From Scylla paramamosain (lineage: Eukaryota > Arthropoda > Malacostraca > Decapoda > Portunidae), in NCBI RefSeq assembly GCF_035594125.1, contig NC_087180.1, forward strand, positions 17,435,115 to 17,499,114: 64,000 bases of DNA, read 5' to 3'. Below, piece by piece: positions 53,641-64,000 of this stretch (positions are counted from its first letter, which is position 1; the number at the start of each line of letters is the position of its first letter). Under the pieces are notes generated by a model. The model did not search any database. It had not been told where the DNA came from and saw only the letters and a list, made by a program, of their open reading frames with translations. The position numbers were made by a program, and so were the translations under genes.

Positions 53641-54048
53641 TGTCACCACCACCACCACCACCACCACCACACCCATCCCTTATGAAGCCACACCTTTCTG
53701 GCTTCTGTTTTTCCTTTAAGATTGTTCTATTCCTTCTCGCACCACTTAATGTGTGAAGATTTATTTTTACGGGATGGTTGAATTACGTGTAGCAACAATG
53801 TGGTAGATATAGAAGGTTGTAAACTAGTAGTGCAAGTATAGCTGTCTCTTGTCTAGTGTTCGGAGTCGTGTTCCTTGGCAACTGTCCTGACAAGACGAGA
53901 CCTGGACGCCAAGGTGATGTCTTTTTTATGTAAGAGTGACTGTGGCCAAGGGGAAACGAAAGAAAAGAGAAAAGTAAGCTCTCCGAAGGCATGAGTCCCT
54001 AAAGAGTACAGGCAAAAGGAACAGTCAAGATTGTAAGACGTTCCTTCA

Positions 54049-54312
54049 TAACCAGCCTCCCTTAACCCTGCCTTCCCTATCCTGCCTCACCCTGCCTTCC
54101 TACCATGCCTCACCCTGCCTTCCTTACCCTGCCTCACCCTGCCTTCCTTAGCCTGCCTCACCCTGCCTTCCTTACCCTGCCTCACCCTGCCTTCCTTACC
54201 TAGCCTCACCCTGCCTTCCTTAACCTGTCTCCCTTAACCTGCCTCCCTAACCTGCCTCCCTAACCTGCCTCCCTTACCCTGCCTCCCTTACCCTGCCTCC
54301 CTTAACCTGCCT
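54049..54312. repeat. 24-bp minisatellite grading into a 14-15 bp minisatellite
   Basis: About six units of CCTGCCTCACCCTGCCTTCC plus TTAC are followed by about eight units of CTTAACCTGCCTCCC or its CTAACCTGCCTCC variant. The shared CCTGCCT core suggests that one array arose from the other. Confidence 0.85.
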
Positions 54313-54514
54313 CTTCAGCTCACATTAGTATCATGAGGCGAGCTAAGAGGCCACATCCCCTCTCATTCCTCGCCATCTTCCCCCAACGACCGCAGTCTCA
54401 GCCGGGGAATTACCGGATCCAGGCTGGGATGCCTTTGAAGTATAATCTTAATGCTGTTCTTGAGAGTGATTCAATTGTGGCTTGTATTAGAGTCGCGCCG
54501 CTCACTCCAGCTTA

Positions 54515-54915
54515 GATTATTCCTGTGTGGTGCTTACTTGGTGTTTCCTGGGGACTGATTGCAGTGTGTCTTCATCTTGGCGTGTTAAAAAGATACGTGT
54601 GATTAGTAAATAGCAGTAAGAAATGTGTTTGTTTGATATTTTGCTGATTTTATTCCTGTCTGGTGCTTAGTGGCTGTTTGCTGGGGACTAATTGCAGTGT
54701 CTTCATCTCGGCGTGGTAAAGATACGTGTGATTAGTAAATAGCAGTAAGAAATGTGAAGTCTGCAGTAATATTATTTATGCTAAGCCAAGGCATTGATTA
54801 TATTCTGTGTGGTAGTTAATGACGTCTTGCAGAGAAATAATTACAGTGTATCCTCATTTTGACGTGTAAAAGATAGCAAATAACAAGAAAAATGGAGTTT
54901 GTGGTATTATTCTTC
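54515..54915. repeat. Local tandem repeat, three units of about 133-148 bp
   Basis: ATTCCTGT(G/C)TGGTGCTTA, CTGGGGACT(G/A)ATTGCAGTG, TCTTCATCT(T/C)GGCGTG and ATACGTGTGATTAGTAAATA are shared by units near 54515 and 54650. A third, more diverged unit is near 54800. Confidence 0.75.
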
Positions 54916-55019
54916 ATACTAAGCCTCCTTCACCCCCCCTCCCCCCGTCTTCTCTTCCTGTCCCTCCCCTCCCCGCTCCTGTGGTGAAGGTAATGGAGCA
55001 CTGTCAGTCTGTACGCATT

Positions 55020-55400
55020 TAAAGACACGCTTCTCTGATTAATCTACGTAAATATACCTGAGTTTTCAAGTAATTTTGACACCATTACTCCCTCAACAGC
55101 CTCGTGATCATACTAAGCAAAAGTGCTCATTCACAGGCACCTTCAAGACATTTTTCTGCCAATCTACTTAAAAAATCCCGAAGTTTACAGGTAATTTGGG
55201 ACATCACATCTCTTTCCTCAGCCTTTTAAAGTAATCAGTGACATCATTACTCTTGCATCAACCTTCTAAAGTAATTTGTGACATTATTACTCTCACTACA
55301 AACATTACGTACTTAAGAACACTCACTCTCTTCTCTCCCTCATCTACTTAAATATCCCTAAGTTTCCAGTCAATCTGTGACGTCATTACTTTTTTTTTTT
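55020..55400. repeat. Degenerate repeat
   Basis: AATCTAC(G/T)TAAA(T/A)AT(A/C)CC(T/C)GA(A/G)TTT and GTGACATCATTACTC-like elements recur four to five times. Confidence 0.5.
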
Positions 55401-55538
55401 TTTCAAAGGCTGTTTAAAGTACCTGGCATATTTATGGAAGTTGACACGCTTTGATCACCTGTGTGGCCGCGCCGTGTGCCGACAGACTTGAAGGCGCGGC
55501 ACTGGAACGTGTGAAGGTGGTGGTGGAATATTTATCTT

Positions 55539-55542
<4 letters not shown>

Positions 55543-55612
<70 letters not shown>
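55543..55612. repeat. (GA)n microsatellite
   Basis: GA array with one GGA interruption. Confidence 0.95.
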
Positions 55613-55615
<3 letters not shown>

Positions 55616-56056
55616 GACACACTAGTAAGCCAACCAACCAATCCGGAACGAGAATACCCAGACCGGCTTTCCTTCCTCCTCCAAAGGGCGTAATTGAAGG
55701 AGTTTGGCAGCGTGGGACCGGGACCGTGGGGGCGGAAGGAGTGGAAGGGGTGGGGGGCAGGGGAGACCTTTGTAGTTGGGGGGGATCTGATCGTCTTCGT
55801 GGTGGAGTTATCCATTGATTTGAATTCCTAGATAGCTTAGGTTCTCCTCTCCTTCCCCTCCTCCCTCCCCTCCTTCCCCTCCTCCTGCCCCTCCCTTCCC
55901 CGCTCCTGTGGTGACGGTAATGGAGCACTGTCAATCCTGCCCTCCTCCCGCCGCGTCTCCCGGGATGGTACTCTGTGGTTCTGCTCTGCCAGTCTGGGCT
56001 TGTCTGTCTTGTGGCGACTCGTATGTTTCCACTGGGAGACGTCTGGAGACACTCAG

Positions 56057-56110
56057 GTGGTGGTGGTGGTGGCGGTGGTGGTGGTGGTAGTAGTAGCTAG
56101 CAGTTGTTGC

Positions 56111-56155
<45 letters not shown>

Positions 56156-56172
56156 GGTGGTGGTGGTGGTGT
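56057..56172. repeat. (GGT)n, (AGT)n, (GGT)n compound
   Basis: Three adjacent trinucleotide arrays, with a short unique break at 56094-56110. Confidence 0.9.
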
Positions 56173-57300
56173 GAAGGAAAATATTGCAAAAGAAAATTAT
56201 ATGACGAAAAATTTGAGGGTTCAAGTTATTTTTCGTATTTCATGCATATTTTCTTTTCCGAAATGGATAAATAAAGAAAAAATAAAAATCATCGGTATAA
56301 GCAAACAAGCATATCACCAAACACTACATCGCCGCATCACCAGAACAACAAGGAACACAAACCACCACACTTTTGCATCTAAATCTCATCTACACCACTC
56401 GAAGCCGCATCCCGCCCACCCTCACCTGAATTAATATAGAATTAATTGACTAAATCACCACACACAACCTCAATGAATCACTAAACTAACAAGAAAGACA
56501 CAAACCACCAATCACATACATTTCACACCCTCATCTACATCTCCCTCACATTTACACCTCCGTCACCGTCACCTTGAATACCTTTTCGGGTCGAGAGGCT
56601 TGGCCGTGATCAAGGCAAGGCCGCGTGGCTCGTGGTTCAAGCCGCCCCGCTGGTCTGGAGGCACCGCGGCCGTCAGCTGGGTGATATACGACAGCCTGAC
56701 CAAACTTGATTCTATTGACCTCTCGATGCTGGTGAATAGAGCGTCTCTCCTTCATCTCTCGTCTCTGCATCCCTTCCATCAAGATCTCCTAAAGGGATGC
56801 ACCACGCTAGCCCTCATGGTCCCTTTACCCCCAACTCTCACTGCTCCCTTTGTTCCACGTCTCCTTGTCCTCGTTCTCCTCTTCCTCCTTGTCTTCCTCG
56901 CACCCTTTGGCTGTACTGGGTTCCCTCTTTGGTTCAACATATCATCCCTTCATTTCCTGTTCCTTCTTCCCTCCCACATCCTTCCTTTAGTCTAAATCCA
57001 GCCTTGTCCTCTTTCTCCTCCAGCCTCTTTCTTTCTCTTTCCGTTCGTGTCTCCCTCCTTCCTTCCTCTCATTCCTTATTTCCCTTCCTCCCTCCCTTCC
57101 CACTCTTCCTCTTCCCCTTCATATACCCTCATTTATTTTTATTTATTCTTTAATTGCCTTCCTTGTCAATATCTGTTTGTCTGTCTGTTTGTTTGTCTGT
57201 CTGCCTGTTTGTTCGTCTTTCTATCTCTCCATCAGTCCGTCCGTCTGTTTGTCTGTATGTAAATCTGTCAATCTATTTCTCTCAGTATCATAAAAATTCT
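56173..57300. other. Noncoding, pyrimidine-rich 56750-57150
   Basis: 56280-56560 is A/C-rich. 56580-56750 is a GC-richer single-copy patch with no recognised gene. TGTC/TGTT tetranucleotides lie at 57170-57260. Confidence 0.45.
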
Positions 57301-57306
57301 TACACA

Positions 57307-57309
<3 letters not shown>

Positions 57310-57380
<71 letters not shown>
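57310..57380. repeat. (GA)n microsatellite
   Basis: About 35 GA units, followed by CTCTTCC-type repeats at 57415-57505. Confidence 0.95.
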
Positions 57381-57383
<3 letters not shown>

Positions 57384-57644
57384 TATGTGAGTGTGTTGTA
57401 GCATACCCCGATACACTCTCTTCCCTCTCTTCCCTCTCTTCCCTTTCTCTCTTCTCCCCCTCTCTCTTCCCTCGCTCTCTTCCCCCCTCTCTCTTCCCTC
57501 TCTATCCCCGGGCGTGGCTGGGCGTAGGGAAGCTGGAGGTGGCAGGGAAGGGGAATTTTAAACTCCCCCCATTAAAACGCCGAGAGGAGACCCATTCACG
57601 ATCCTGCAGTGTATCTTTATAACCTCTGCCTCGTCTTGCAGGGG

Positions 57645-57968
57645 GAGGAGGAAGAGGAGGAGGAGGAGGAGGAGGAGGTGTGTGAATTTCAGTACTCTAC
57701 CATCCTTCTTCCTTCCTTCCTCCTCCTCCTCCTCCTCCTCCTCCTCGATTGGGTGCTTGAGACGAAGAATTATGAGACGATTACTGCATAGTGACATGGG
57801 TGCTGTGGTCATGGTTATCTCAGGAAGAGGAGGAGGAGGAGGAGGAGAAGGAGGAGGAGGAGGAGGAGGAGGAGGAAGAGGAGGAGGAGAGGAAGATAAG
57901 GTAGTGAAGGAAGGAGAGATGAACCGTAAGAGGAAGAGAAGTAGTAAGATATGGAAGAGAAAGAGTAA

Positions 57969-58064
<96 letters not shown>

Positions 58065-58145
58065 CCCTTGATACATTGAACTACACATAGAGAGGGTGGG
58101 AGGGATCAAGTGGTGGTGGTGGTGGTGGTGGTGGTGGTGGTGGTC
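57645..58145. repeat. (GGA)n, (CTC)n, (GGA)n, (CT)n, (TGG)n cluster
   Basis: (GGA)n at about 57642-57678, (CTC)n at about 57718-57747, (GGA)n at about 57820-57893, (CT)n at 57972-58062 with one break and (TGG)n at 58111-58144. The GGA and CTC arrays are mutual reverse complements. Confidence 0.95.
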
Positions 58146-58279
58146 GATGTTAGCACTGTCAATATCTGGCCGTTTTCTTCTCCGTAAATATGTAAATTAG
58201 TGAAACGTAGTCTGTTGTGATAAGATACTCAGGGAGGGGTGATAGGGGGTGGGGGGGTTAGGTGATGGTAGGGGGGGTT

Positions 58280-58830
58280 GCTGCCATCCTCCCCTCCTCT
58301 TCCCTCCTCTTCCAGCTCCTTCTTTTCTTCTTTTTTCTCATCCTTTTGTTCCTCCTCTTGTTTCTTCTTCCGTTCCTCTTTTATCTTCTCCTCCTCTTCT
58401 TTTTCCTTCTTCTCTTTTTTCCCTTTCAGCTGGTATTCATATTTCTTCTTATGCCAATTCTCTTCTTATTCCTCTTCTTCTTCTTCCTCCACTTCCTGCT
58501 CCTTCTCTTCCTTCTTCCCTTGCTTCTCTTATTTCTGTTTCCTCCTTCTCTTTTTCTTTCTCCTCCTCCTCCTCCTGCCCCTCCTCTTCTTAATCTTCTT
58601 TTTTCTCCACCTCCTACTCCTTCTCTTCCTTCTTCCCCTTATTTTCTTATTTCTGTTTCCTCCTGCTCCTTCTCCTTCTTCTTCCTTCTCCTCCTGCCCC
58701 TCCTCTTCTTAATCTTCTTTTTCTCCACCTCCTACTCCTCTTCCTTCTTCCCCTTATTTTCTTATTTCTGTTTCCTCCTGCTCCTTCTCCTTCTTCTTCT
58801 TCCTCCTCCTCCTCTTCCTCCTGGTGGGCT
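58280..58830. repeat. Polypyrimidine region with about 118-bp higher-order repeat
   Basis: Almost purely T/C. CTTCTCTTCCTTCTTCCC with TTATTTCTGTTTCCTCC recurs at about 58503, 58620 and 58738. CTCCTCTTCTTAATCTTCTT occurs at 58581 and 58700. Hydrophobic open frames of up to 201 codons here are artefacts. Confidence 0.8.
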
Positions 58831-58979
58831 GATGGAGGATCTGCCTTGGCTTTTTATTGGCGTGTAATTGCCTGAATGTTACCACTTAATAGTCATGCGT
58901 GGGCGTTTGTTTCACTGAGCTAAGATGGAGTGGCTGGGTGCTCCGCCTGCCTCGCGTCTCCCCCCTCTGGCCTTAGCGT

Positions 58980-59335
58980 TTGGCCCTCTCCTCCTCCTCC
59001 TCCTCCTTTCCTTCTCTCTTCTTTCTTCTCTTTTCTTCGTTCTGGTCTTATTATTTGTCTCTTTCTTTCTCTTCTTCTTCTTCCTTTTTCTCATCTTTCT
59101 TGGTATTTCTCTTTTTTTTCTTTTTTTCTTTTTATCTCCTCTGGTCTTAGTATTTTCGCCTTTACTTTTTCTTTCTTTCTCCTTTTTTTCTTGTCTTTCC
59201 TGTTCTGTTTTTTAGTATTTTCTTTCTTCTTATCGTTCTGTGTTCTGGCCTTAGCTTTCATTCCTTTCCTCTTTTCTTTTCTTCTCCTTTTCCTTCTTTT
59301 TCCTTTATTTCCTTTCTTTCTCCTCTTTCCCTCGG
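58980..59335. repeat. Polypyrimidine low-complexity region
   Basis: T/C-biased with CTTT and CTC motifs; TCTGGTCTTA / TCTGGCCTTA recurs near 58966, 59041, 59138 and 59243, suggesting another degenerate repeat. Confidence 0.7.
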
Positions 59336-59416
59336 CAGGTATTCTCTGTCGTAGGCAAGGAGGAAACATTTTAACTTTCCCTCAAGTGTTTAATCTGAAT
59401 GCTAAAAAGAAGACTC

Positions 59417-59419
59417 ACT

Positions 59420-59452
<33 letters not shown>

Positions 59453-59946
59453 CATAGAAGGCCACGTTTTCTACAGCAACACACACACGACGGTATAAAC
59501 AATAGACATCCTCTCTCGAAAAAAAAAAAAAAAAACATTTATATCCCTCTCTAACCCTCTTTAGTATTTAATCACGACGCTGCGGGGATAAAACTACCAC
59601 TACTTTACTCTACTTAAAGCTACCTCCATCTCACGGGTGTCGTAATTTCGCTTCACACCCCATACATAATTTCACCACCTTTCCTTCTCTCCTTTCCCCG
59701 TTGGACAAGTTAAATGGCTCAACCAAGAGGCTCGTTAGATAGCTAATGGCCTGTTGCCTCTCGTGGCCTTTGTGTAGCGGGCCATTGTGAGCATCCTCCC
59801 CCTTCCTCTTCTACCCATCCCCCCGTCCTTCCAGCCATACAAGGCGCCTGGGTGGTTGTTTTATGCCTTCTTCTTTCCCTCGCAGCTTTAATCACTGTGT
59901 TCTCGTCTCCCAGCGCCCTTGATCTGCGCCTCACGACTTTTTGCTT

Positions 59947-60009
<63 letters not shown>

Positions 60010-60068
60010 TTATTTGCCTGCCTCATTTCATTAGCTGAGAAATGGAAGCCGAAGGAAGGTGTCAGGCG

Positions 60069-60131
<63 letters not shown>

Positions 60132-60200
60132 ATTATATATCAAGGAGTGTGGCAGATTCTCACCTACCTACCTCCACACACACACACACACACACACACA
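59417..60200. repeat. (ACT)n, (GT)n, (GA)n, (CA)n
   Basis: (ACT)n at about 59419-59452, (GT)n at about 59948-60007, (GA)n at about 60071-60130 and (CA)n at 60175-60200. 59520-59940 between them is single-copy. Confidence 0.9.
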
Positions 60201-60399
60201 CTCAGGCTTCGCTCAATACTTCGGGACGTGAAACTTTTGCTTGTTTCATTGCCAACCCAGTCGCATTCCTGAGCGTGAGTTTTAATCATGCTTACCTGAG
60301 AGGGATTTGCGAAGGGCCCCGGAAAACGCGTCTGGAGGAGGTGGAAATATTAAAAGAAGATTGCTCCACGATATTTGAATAAGAGAGGAGATAAGTTTT

Positions 60400-60720
60400 A
60401 GGCTTGAGTGAGTGGGAGGGTGAAGGTGATGTGTAGGAGGTAGTGGTGATGGTGGTGGTGGTGATAGAGGTTGGGGGCCTTAGAAGATGGATGAAAGAGG
60501 AAGGGAAAGAATGGGAAGGTGAGTGAAGATGAGTAAAATGAAAGGAGGAGGTGTAGGAGGAGGTAGTGGTCTTAGAAGATGCTTGAAAGAGGATGAGAAA
60601 GGATGGGAAAATGAGTGAAGATGAGTAAAATGAAAGGAGGAGGTGTAGGAGGAGGTAGTGGCCATAGAAGATGCTTGAAGTGAGGACGGGAAAGGGTGAG
60701 TGAAGGTGAATAGTGCATTG
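60400..60720. repeat. Tandem repeat, period about 92 bp, three units
   Basis: TTAGAAGATG(G/C) starts at 60480 and 60572, and ATAGAAGATGC at about 60663. The units share GGAAAATGAGTGAAGATGAG / GTAAAATGAAAGGAGGAGGT. Units 1 and 2 are nearly identical in their second half. Confidence 0.85.
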
Positions 60721-61270
60721 GAGTTTGTCGCGGCGCCTTTGTGAGCGTGAGTGGAGTGAGGGGCGTGGAAGCGAAGTGATACACCCTCCCACCCACCTCC
60801 TGCCTTGATATTGTATGAATGCTTCTTTAAATCTGAATGGTCGTATATATATACACCAGAATGTTCGTGAAGTAGACTTGTGGCTGCCAGATGGCCTCTC
60901 CAGGAGTCTCGTGCCTCCACCTGCGTGAAAGTAAGTGATGGAAAAGTGTGTTGGTGTATTAACTGATATTTTTTTTTATTTACTTATTTATTTACCTGTT
61001 TATTTACTTGTTTATTTAGTTTTGCTTTCGGCCAGTCTCTTTCAAACTGATGAAAACTGTAAAGATTTATTGATAGACAGACAAACTTGTACATTTCTTT
61101 ATTTACCTATTAGTCCTTTTCCTTCCTACGTAAAATAAAAGAAAATACCCAACAAAAATAACTAATTTAGCCTTTCCATTCAACTTATAAACTTTTTTTT
61201 TTAAACGTGGCTGAAACAAAGACTTGAAAACGGCTATTAGATACAATTAGAGGCTGACGATGTGATACGA
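60721..61270. other. Noncoding, AT-rich
   Basis: TTTATTTAC repeats at about 60970-61020. No gene recognised. Confidence 0.5.
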
Positions 61271-61271
61271 G

Positions 61272-61387
61272 GGAGGAGGAGGAGGAGGAGGAGGAGGAGG
61301 GTGGAAACAAAGGAGAGGAGTAATAAAATGTAATGATAGTGAACTACAAGACGATGAGGGGAAAAGATGATGATGATGATGATGATA

Positions 61388-61423
<36 letters not shown>

Positions 61424-61451
61424 TTGAGGGAGATTGAGTATTCATGTGTGT

Positions 61452-61495
<44 letters not shown>

Positions 61496-61539
61496 CCGAG
61501 TTTACAGAGAAGGGTTTCCGTAAGGGAGTGTGCAGTGCC

Positions 61540-61615
<76 letters not shown>

Positions 61616-61745
61616 GCATCTTTTATGACTTTTCTTGTTTATTTCGTTTTTTTTATTTTATTTATATCAGGCATTTTTTTCCGTTAATTTCATACCTAAT
61701 TAATTTCTCGCTACACTGAGAACCTTGACTTGGCAAAGGGTAATG

Positions 61746-61826
<81 letters not shown>
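61272..61826. repeat. (GGA)n, (GAT)n, (GT)n, (GA)n, (CT)n cluster
   Basis: (GGA)n at 61272-61301, (GAT)n at about 61367-61423, (GT)n at about 61445-61494, (GA)n at about 61543-61613 and (CT)n at about 61748-61828. The last two form an inverted pair about 135 bp apart. Confidence 0.95.
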
Positions 61827-61831
<5 letters not shown>

Positions 61832-61959
61832 GAACTCGTTTTCTCTTCTAGTTTTCACTCAATGTTTTTTTTTTTTTTGTCTTATATATTTTTTCTTTCT
61901 TTATCCATGTAAGCTCTCTCTTCCGCCGTCTCATCTCCGTTCCAGGTGCAAAACTCCCT

Positions 61960-61962
<3 letters not shown>

Positions 61963-62011
<49 letters not shown>
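61963..62011. repeat. (CA)n microsatellite
   Basis: About 24 CA units. Confidence 0.95.
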
Positions 62012-62013
<2 letters not shown>

Positions 62014-62970
62014 GGATTAGTTTCCCTGAATGGCTGGTGCTGATAATATTTTTCCCCTTTCTTTCCTTGCCACTTAATCTTTTCCTGCTTTTGTTTACCT
62101 TTTTTCTACGCATTCACATCTCGTATAAATTTTTCCCACCTGCATTTTCTTCCTGCACAATTTTTGCGTGTGTATTTGTCTCTCTCTTTCTCTCCTTCTC
62201 GGATTTTCCCGGAAGTAAAAATTCTCACCTGTAAGGAAATGAGAAAAAATACACACAGGTGGTCTGATTATTCGGTATATTGATGATTTACCTGCAGGTT
62301 TTCCAGGTACGGCCCGCTCTGAATTAACCACAAATCACGTATGAAAATGAGGTATTATTGACGCAAGCTGCATATGAAGGCTTTGGTAAATAGAGGCGGG
62401 AATAAATGTGCACAGGGGAGGTGTTTACTGTGCCAACTCCATATTAACTTGTGCATTAGATTTTGGATAATTAAGTCTGCCCTGAGAGGCGGGGAGGCAC
62501 GGATGAAAGGCAGAGCATACACGGTAAATTAATTCTTTAAGAGGGGCCAACGCACGCATCAGCTCCCGGCGTGAACATCATTTCCTCCCCAGCAATATTT
62601 AACCCGCCCAGAAACACCGGAAAGGCACTGTTTTCCCCTAACCCCCTATTATGCACTTCCTCTTTCTCCTACTCCTCCTACTCCTCTCACTCATCCCTTA
62701 CTTCCCCTTCCCTCGCTCCGTCACTCTTTTTTTTTCCAGCAGAGTTCTCAGTATACATGTAACTTTCCGGTCATAAATGCTAAATGTTCCTTAAGCGACG
62801 CGTTACTTACCCACGCCCTTGTGATGAATGGTTTACTCGGCTCATCAGGGGTCCGGCTTCCTTCCCTCCTGCACATGTCCCGGCCATAGTAAATTTTCCC
62901 CCTTAGAGTTAATGGTGTTGTATACTTGTTTGTCAGGAGGAGAGGAGGTAGTGACTGGGCCCTCCTTATC
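62012..62970. other. Single-copy noncoding sequence
   Basis: No gene, RNA or strong repeat recognised. Confidence 0.4.
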
Positions 62971-63272
62971 TCCTCCTCCTCCTCCTCCTCCTCCTCCTCC
63001 TCCTCCTCCTCCTCCTCCTGTACCTCAAACACGCCTCATTCACGGTCAGTACACCCTTCCTTTCAAGTTAATGCTCCAGTAAGTGTCTGTGCGTGATCAT
63101 AAACCTACAGAGCCTCAGCTACACACACACACACACACACACAAACACATACGGTACGTTGGTTAGCTCCCCACTCCACGTCAACAAGGGAGGGAGGGAC
63201 CGAGGAGGAGGACGGAAACACTCACACACTCACACACACACATACACACTCACACACACACACACACACAAA
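62971..63272. repeat. (CTC)n and (CA)n arrays
   Basis: (CTC)n at 62971-63019, (CA)n at 63121-63142 and CACACT/CACACA at about 63220-63270. Confidence 0.9.
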
Positions 63273-63479
63273 GGGAGAAGGAATGATAGGAGCGAAGGAA
63301 ACTTAGATGGAAAATCACGAGCGTTGCAGTTCACGGGGAAAATTATAAAAGAAAAGGTAAATATACTTAGTCAACTTATTTCAGAATACCTGGCTGCTTC
63401 CTGAGGCGCCGGCCGGCAAAGGTTTGGGGTTTGCATTTATTGTTTGTCTTTTGCGGCGCCGCCCACTGGAGGCTGCAGC

Positions 63480-64000
63480 GGGCCGGGAGAAAGAGGAAGT
63501 GAGGAATAGGGTGGGTGGGGCGAGGGAGGGAGAGGATGAGGGAGGAACAGGATGATGGAGGGAGAAGGGTGAAGGGAGTGGAAAAAATGTAGGAATGAAG
63601 AGACTGAAAGAGAGGAGAGGAGAGAGGAGAGGAGGAAAAGGGTTAGAGAGATGAAGAATGAGAGAGGAGGGCAGGAAAGACAAATGGAAAAGTGGAGAAG
63701 TAGAGAGAGGAGAAAGGAAGACAGAGGAAAGAGAATGAGGAGAGGAGGAAAGGGGTTAGTGCTTCAAGTGACGATAAATGAGGGAGAAAGAGGAGAGAAA
63801 AGGAGACGATAAAAAAGAAAAGGAGAAACGACGGTAAACGCAAAAATGAAGAGACACGAAAAAGAGAGAAAAAGAGAGAGGAAAGAAAAGGATAAGAGCC
63901 TGGAGAAATGAAGGATGAGGAAGAAGAAAAAACAAAACAAAAAAAATGAAAAATATAAAAGGCAAAACAGAAGGAACGGAGAGAGTAAGGACCTAAAGAG
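63480..64000. repeat. Purine-rich low-complexity region
   Basis: Almost all G/A, with GGAGAGGAG and AAAGAGAG motifs running to the window edge. The GC-rich patch at 63400-63480 has no gene. Confidence 0.8.

Noticed and set aside
56580..56650. Possible tRNA because of a GGTTCAAGCC box
   Set aside because: No A-box at the right distance and no cloverleaf arms.
58249..59457. Hydrophobic open frames of up to 201 codons resembling membrane proteins
   Set aside because: They are translations of an almost pure pyrimidine strand; all three frames look alike.

Overview
This window is noncoding-dominated DNA from a large animal genome. The extreme density of long (GA)n/(CT)n and (GT)n/(CA)n tracts, often 50-130 bp and spaced every 1-2 kb, together with long introns, many trinucleotide repeats and GC-rich exons, resembles decapod crustaceans such as crabs and shrimps. 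That placement is inference from composition. No prokaryotic, viral or toxin gene, and no CRISPR array, was seen. Most long open frames are microsatellite translations (SLSL, RERE, CVCV, HTHT) and are not genes.

One protein-coding gene can be supported well. It lies on the minus strand between 26590 and 14283 and has four exons visible here: 26590-26353, 18167-17041, 16706-15548 and 14539-14283. All three splice junctions have canonical GT/AG sites and agree in phase. The product is a secreted-side/type I membrane protein: several CUB or CUB-like modules rich in N-glycosylation sequons, then one LDL-receptor class A module split by the last intron, then one membrane helix, then a cytoplasmic tail of about 48 residues ending in a class I PDZ-ligand-like ETTV. 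The N-terminal exon or exons, including any signal peptide, were not found and must lie upstream of 26590, perhaps outside the window. Two places in the exons are out of frame as written. Both sit at short-run sequences (a CACACA run; GGGG and TTT runs), which suggests slippage, either real or an assembly error.

Layout: 1-10 kb holds microsatellites, pyrimidine-rich stretches and a 46-51 bp minisatellite. 10-14 kb holds GC-richer single-copy DNA, a possible plus-strand signal-peptide first exon, and two copies of a short element with terminal inverted repeats. 14.3-26.6 kb is the CUB/LDLa gene, with an 8.2 kb repeat-filled intron and a small intron carrying a tRNA-like SINE remnant. 26.6-64 kb has no convincing exon. 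It is microsatellites, long polypyrimidine tracts and many local tandem duplications, several with a unit near 118-125 bp although their sequences are unrelated. A third copy of the inverted-repeat element lies near 40 kb.
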